9,929 bases of DNA, taken from the NCBI GenBank assembly GCA_015222555.1, contig JADFVM010000261.1, forward strand, positions 1 to 9,929, given 5' to 3'. Below are positions 6,960 to 9,929 of the stretch, piece by piece (the first letter of the stretch is position 1; every line of letters begins with the position of its first letter). Source of the DNA: Pseudomonadota bacterium. GTDB taxonomy: Bacteria > Desulfobacterota > JADFVX01. The notes under the pieces were generated by a model. It had not been told where the DNA came from. It was given only the letters and a program-made list of their open reading frames with translations, and did no database searches. The position numbers and the translations under genes were made by a program.

Positions 6960-8612
6960 ATGGATAAAGAAAAAACCTACGTCATAGGGCATAAAAACCC
7001 GGATACGGACTCCATCTGCTCTGCCATCGGCCTGGCAGAACTTAAACGAGCCGAGGGGATGGAAAATGTCGAACCGGCCCGCGCAGGTGATGTTAATCCG
7101 CAGACAGCCTTCATCCTGGATTATTTCAACATGAAGCCACCCAGATACCTTTCCAACGTTTACCCGCGGGCACAGGACATTATGAACAGGGACGTGATCA
7201 CGGTGACAGAGGATACACCCCTTGTAAAAGTAATGGAAATTATCAGGGACAAAAATATCCGTTTTGTGCCGGTTGTTGATGATCAAGGTAGACCGACAGG
7301 CATCCTGACACTCATGGATGTAGCCAAGAGAAACATTGAGCAGATTGGGGCTGAAAGTTCGAGGCGCGTAGTCACCTCCCTTCGCAATATAACAGCAACG
7401 CTCAATGCTCAAGTCATTTCAGACTTTCATGTCGGCAAAGGAAAATATTTTTCTGTCTATGTGGGCGCCATGGAAGAGGATTCATTTTTAAATGTTCTTG
7501 GAACAACGAATACCAGGGAATGTATTGTCATCGTTGGGGACAGAGAACAAATTCAAAAGATTTCTGTCGAAAGAGGTATCGGCATTCTTATTGTCTCGGG
7601 CGGGCTGAATGTAAGCAGTGCCATTATTGAAGCGGCTAAACTTAATGAAGTCAGTGTCATTATCTCTCCCTTTGATACTGCCACAACGGCGCTTCTTGTA
7701 AGGATGAGCACACCTGCATCTTTAATCTGTAAAGATGAATTTGAAAGCACCTCTGAAGATGAACTTGTAGATGACCTTAAACAGCGTATGACAAACGGAA
7801 GAGACAGAGGCTTTGTTGTCCTCGATGATAACGGCGTCATGGCAGGTGTCATTACAAAAAGCAACCTCCTTAAGCCCTCAAGAACAAGTCTTATCCTCGT
7901 TGACCACAATGAACTGTCCCAGGCCGTTGATGGTGCAGACATGGTAAAAATACTCAAGGTCGTTGACCATCACAGGCTGGGTAACTTCCATACGACCCAG
8001 CCTATTACCTTTATCTGCGAGCCAGTGGGAAGCACCTCAACACTCATCGCTGAAATGTATAAACAGAAGAATGTTGAAATAAAAAAGGAGATTGCAGGAC
8101 TCCTTCTTGCCGGCGTCATGTCGGATACCATTATATTAAAATCGCCCACAACAACGGACAGAGACAGAGCAATCGTTCCATGGCTTGAAGAAAAATCGGG
8201 TCTCGACCACACCAGTTTCGGCCGTGAAATCTTTTCCGCCACGTCGAGCCTTAAAAAAAGAGGCGTTGAAGCCGTTGTAAAGGGTGACTATAAAACCTTT
8301 GAAGCCAAGGGTGAAAAATTCGGCGTTGGCCAGGTGGAAACCATCGGCTTTGATGAGTTCCATGAAGAGAAGGATAAACTTTTAGCGGAACTCGTCAAAA
8401 TAAAGGAGAATAAAGGACTCAGGCTCTCCGCCCTTCTTGTGACAGATATTGTGCTAGGCACTTCATTACTGCTTGTTGCCGCCGGCAAAGAGGTTATCTT
8501 CTCTCTCGACTACCCGAAGCTGGAAGACAACCTTTATGAGTTGAAAAATGTGCTTTCCAGAAAGAAACAGGTGGCGCCGCACCTTTTAAGTCTTTTTAAT
8601 GAGATTTATTAA
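6960..8612 (+). CDS. ppaC: Manganese-dependent inorganic pyrophosphatase with CBS and DRTGG domains
   Basis: A complete 550-residue family II (DHH superfamily) pyrophosphatase, which hydrolyses PPi to two phosphates in the cytoplasm and pulls biosynthetic reactions forward. The catalytic core is split by a regulatory insert. N-terminal GHKNPDTDS (H11, D15, D17) carries metal ligands. Then come CBS1 (~72-128), a DRTGG domain (~185-250) and CBS2 (~252-305). The core resumes with DHNE (D315-E318), the DHH motif DHHRLG (D336-H337-H338) and GSTST (357-361). The DHHA2 domain ends in SRKKQ (533-537), the phosphate-binding loop. All catalytic motifs are present. In characterised CBS-DRTGG enzymes (for example from Clostridium perfringens) AMP/ADP inhibit and diadenosine polyphosphates activate; similar control is inferred here. 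The ATG at 6960 has no close Shine-Dalgarno sequence, but the GHKNPD strand begins 9 residues in, so the start is well constrained. The stop overlaps a repeat-rich element. Confidence 0.95.
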   Translation: MDKEKTYVIGHKNPDTDSICSAIGLAELKRAEGMENVEPARAGDVNPQTAFILDYFNMKPPRYLSNVYPRAQDIMNRDVITVTEDTPLVKVMEIIRDKNIRFVPVVDDQGRPTGILTLMDVAKRNIEQIGAESSRRVVTSLRNITATLNAQVISDFHVGKGKYFSVYVGAMEEDSFLNVLGTTNTRECIVIVGDREQIQKISVERGIGILIVSGGLNVSSAIIEAAKLNEVSVIISPFDTATTALLVRMSTPASLICKDEFESTSEDELVDDLKQRMTNGRDRGFVVLDDNGVMAGVITKSNLLKPSRTSLILVDHNELSQAVDGADMVKILKVVDHHRLGNFHTTQPITFICEPVGSTSTLIAEMYKQKNVEIKKEIAGLLLAGVMSDTIILKSPTTTDRDRAIVPWLEEKSGLDHTSFGREIFSATSSLKKRGVEAVVKGDYKTFEAKGEKFGVGQVETIGFDEFHEEKDKLLAELVKIKENKGLRLSALLVTDIVLGTSLLLVAAGKEVIFSLDYPKLEDNLYELKNVLSRKKQVAPHLLSLFNEIY

Positions 8613-8822
8613 GCATTTGGACACAGAGCTTCACTGATTTATTATGATTTTTCAAACCTTTAGATCAGAGAAAGGTTTAAGCATTTTGCTTAAATCCCAT
8701 AAGAGCTTATCTGTGACAATCATAACTTATCAGTGTTTACCCCGTTAGATAATAGAACCATAACTATCTCAGAACACTAAGAATGTTGAAATCTAACGGG
8801 GTTTATCTGTGTCTAACTAAGC
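8610..8822. mobile_element. Multibranched palindromic element, possibly MITE-like
   Basis: This gene-free stretch between convergent genes is packed with complementary arms. Outermost: GACACAGA (8620-8627) with TCTGTGTC (8806-8813), extending to about 10 of 12 positions. Inside this lie two side-by-side stems: 8632-8649 with 8718-8735 (15 of 18 pairs) and 8739-8750 with 8791-8802 (12 of 12). The first encloses two smaller hairpins, 8654-8661/8671-8678 and 8676-8682/8688-8694. The pentamer TAAGC flanks the structure directly at 8610-8614 and 8818-8822, as a target-site duplication would. The left copy includes the pyrophosphatase TAA stop. No open frame encodes a transposase. It could be a non-autonomous element, a structured RNA or an elaborate bidirectional transcription end. 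Mobility is inference. Confidence 0.4.
8739..8802. terminator. Perfect 12-bp inverted repeat, possible bidirectional transcription end
   Basis: ACCCCGTTAGAT (8739-8750) is repeated exactly in inverse at 8791-8802, with a 40-nt AT-rich loop. It lies between the converging pyrophosphatase and barrel genes, where a two-way terminator is expected. Only TTT follows on the plus strand and no T-run on the minus strand, so it is at best a weak intrinsic terminator. AGTGTT (8732-8737) can also pair with AACACT (8773-8778) inside the loop, so two folds compete. Confidence 0.4.
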
Positions 8823-8879
8823 TTTTTAGGCTTAAGGTTTATTTAGTCTTGAAAAATCCTGTCCTTTAGGCGGCATTGT

Positions 8880-8993
8880 TTACTTCCTGTTGCCCAGAGT
8901 TTCCACAAAGGCCAGTACCTTCCATATCTTTTCTGTCCCCAGAGCCTCTTTCCATGTAGGCATCCCATTTTTCGTACCGAAATAGACAACCTT
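8880..8993 (-). pseudogene. C-terminal remnant of a c-type cytochrome
   Basis: Read on the minus strand, the frame from 8993 down to the stop at 8882-8880 encodes 37 residues. They begin KVVYFGTKNGMPTWKEAL and end VLAFVETLGNRK. This is the typical end of a mono-heme cytochrome c domain: G-MP-W with the Met as axial heme ligand, then the final helix (EKIWKVLAFVETL). The frame runs into a stop at 9014-9012, inside the barrel gene, before any CxxCH heme-binding motif. The N-terminal half of the domain is therefore absent from the window. The only Met start (8963) would give a 27-residue peptide. It begins about 5 bp after the barrel gene's stop. I infer a deleted or truncated cytochrome gene; a short genuine peptide is much less likely. 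Confidence 0.55.
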
Positions 8994-8997
8994 ATTT

Positions 8998-9929
8998 TTA
9001 CATTTTATAGGTTAAAAATAGTTTACACAGATGTGCTTTGTAGTCAGGAACGGCATCTGTAAGGGTGAGCACAAAGTCTACGGCATCAAATGCCGGGTCA
9101 AAGCCGTCCGTTACCCAGTCGTCAGACCGGTAGTTTTCATATTCATATCCCGCCCCTACTGTCATTTTCTTATTAATTTTGTATTTGCCTGTTAAATCAA
9201 AGGTATGTCGTTTTGTTTGAAGATCAGGAAGACCGGAGACAGCGCCCAATCCACCTCCCGACGTAAAGTTAATAGATGTTATGGACCGGGAGTAAAGGTA
9301 GTTAGCGTCAAAAGTCAGATCACCCCCCAGAAATCCGACCTTTGTCCCGAGTCCTACCGTATCATTGTTGTCATCATGAATTGCCGACCAGTCCCTGGCC
9401 GGATTCTGGGAAGTCGTTGCTTTGTCGACTGGCGGCCCTGCTCCCATGATATCTCTGCTGGCCTGTGTCATATCTGTCTCCTCACGGGTATAGAAAGCAT
9501 AGAAGGAGAGATCGTTAGAAGGAGATGTAGTAATGTCAACAGTATAGTTGATATTGTCCCTATCCTGCAGACCGAAAGCGGACTTGTCGTAATCATCTTC
9601 CATTGCACTATAATAAAGACCAACCGAGGTGTTTTGCATGCCCATGATTGTTACGTTAAAGCCGAGTTTATCCCGCTCCCTGTCAGCGATATCATAGCGC
9701 CTCAAATCGGGATGGCTGTCCCAATAGGTAGCCGGTGTTGCCGCTTCAGTAGTGATAAAATTATCCGTGTGATAGGTCTCAAAGACTCGAAGATGGTCGT
9801 AGCCGCCATCAGCTGTCTTTTTCGAACGGGCATAGTTGAGCCCCATGGAAAGATTGCTCTGAGATGATGTCAATCCCGCCTTGTAGGTATTTTCTTCTGT
9901 CCTTTTGACGGACCGGTAAGATCTGTCCA
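8998..9929 (-). CDS. MtrB/PioB-family outer-membrane beta-barrel, C-terminal part
   Basis: The minus-strand frame is open to the right window edge, giving 309 residues of the C-terminal part; start and signal peptide are outside. A TTG at 9873 is not the real start because in-frame barrel-like sequence continues upstream of it. MtrB/PioB proteins form large outer-membrane barrels that sheathe multiheme cytochromes and conduct electrons across the outer membrane. Evidence is the run of alternating amphipathic strands with short Asp/Asn-rich loops: NLSMGLNYARS, NTSVGLYYSAMEDDYD, NDLSFYAFYTREETD, GDLTFDANYLYSRS, KMTVGAGYEYENYRSDDW. It ends in KLFLTYKM, a beta-signal-like last strand, though with Met rather than the usual terminal Phe. 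The closing strand has one Cys. Whether a decaheme cytochrome gene accompanies it upstream cannot be seen; a cytochrome remnant lies immediately downstream. Another barrel family is possible, but the strand and loop style fits MtrB best. Confidence 0.78.
   Translation of the reverse strand, partial: DRSYRSVKRTEENTYKAGLTSSQSNLSMGLNYARSKKTADGGYDHLRVFETYHTDNFITTEAATPATYWDSHPDLRRYDIADRERDKLGFNVTIMGMQNTSVGLYYSAMEDDYDKSAFGLQDRDNINYTVDITTSPSNDLSFYAFYTREETDMTQASRDIMGAGPPVDKATTSQNPARDWSAIHDDNNDTVGLGTKVGFLGGDLTFDANYLYSRSITSINFTSGGGLGAVSGLPDLQTKRHTFDLTGKYKINKKMTVGAGYEYENYRSDDWVTDGFDPAFDAVDFVLTLTDAVPDYKAHLCKLFLTYKM

Noticed and set aside
6930..7412. A 160-codon open frame on the minus strand over the start of the pyrophosphatase gene.
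   Set aside because: It overlaps the DHH and CBS1 coding region, which is certain, and has no family resemblance or ribosome binding site.
8744..8817. attC-like heptamers: GTTAGAT (8744-8750), ATCTAAC (8791-8797) and GTCTAAC (8811-8817) match the integron core-site patterns GTTRRRY and RYYYAAC.
   Set aside because: The order is wrong for an attC site, which needs RYYYAAC first and GTTRRRY last. No matching outer partner lies on either side, and no cassette gene or integrase is present. The matches come from the palindrome.
8818..8834. TAAGC-tttttag-GCTTA hairpin as a terminator for the minus-strand barrel gene.
   Set aside because: A stem of only 5 bp with no T-tract on the minus strand is too weak to call.
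8830..8874. A tiny minus-strand frame starting ATG at 8876-8874 and reading MPPKGQDFSRLNKP.
   Set aside because: Fourteen codons, no ribosome binding site and no recognisable similarity.
9205..9867. A 220-codon open frame on the plus strand opposite the barrel gene.
   Set aside because: It is fully antisense to a convincing MtrB-type coding sequence, shows no recognisable domain and has a Cys/Arg/Val-rich composition typical of a shadow frame.

Overview
The window looks like chromosomal DNA of a Gram-negative, mesophilic bacterium with moderate GC content. A C-terminal MtrB/PioB-type outer-membrane barrel implies an outer membrane and probably extracellular or trans-envelope electron transfer. 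That barrel, a CBS/DRTGG-regulated family II pyrophosphatase and the TFDGG-type polysaccharide deacetylase fit the former Deltaproteobacteria (Desulfobacterota and relatives) best. This placement is inference from memory of family distributions, not a search.

Layout. 1-627 (+): the 3' part of a GH15-type glucoamylase-like gene, cut by the window edge. 742-975 (+): a small CxxC glutaredoxin-like protein with a strong ribosome binding site. 1181-3868 (+): complete polA with 5' nuclease, proofreading and polymerase centres all intact. It has a good promoter upstream and a long hairpin starting at its stop codon. 4057-4530 (-): a GIY-YIG-fold protein, convergent to polA, with its own intrinsic terminator. 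4828-6063 and 6084-6866 (+): a membrane-anchored NodB-type polysaccharide deacetylase followed 20 bp later by a TauE/SafE-family membrane transporter, probably one transcript. 6960-8612 (+): a complete manganese-dependent inorganic pyrophosphatase carrying two CBS domains and a DRTGG domain. 8610-8822: a dense nest of inverted repeats between convergent genes, possibly a MITE-like element. 8880-8993 (-): the tail of a cytochrome c with no visible beginning. 8998-9929 (-): the MtrB/PioB-type barrel, running off the right edge.

Most genes are unrelated housekeeping or envelope functions rather than one pathway. The functional pairs are deacetylase plus transporter (envelope), and outer-membrane barrel plus cytochrome remnant (electron transfer). 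I see no tRNA, rRNA, CRISPR array, transposase or phage gene.

The points most worth a second look are: the multibranched palindromic element after the pyrophosphatase gene, with a possible 5-bp target duplication; the cytochrome c tail abutting the barrel gene; a near-leaderless promoter arrangement at the deacetylase; and two enzymes with a substituted active-site position (GIY-YIG Arg to Ser, NodB metal Asp to Gly). I did not find convincing evidence of a wholly new multi-gene system.
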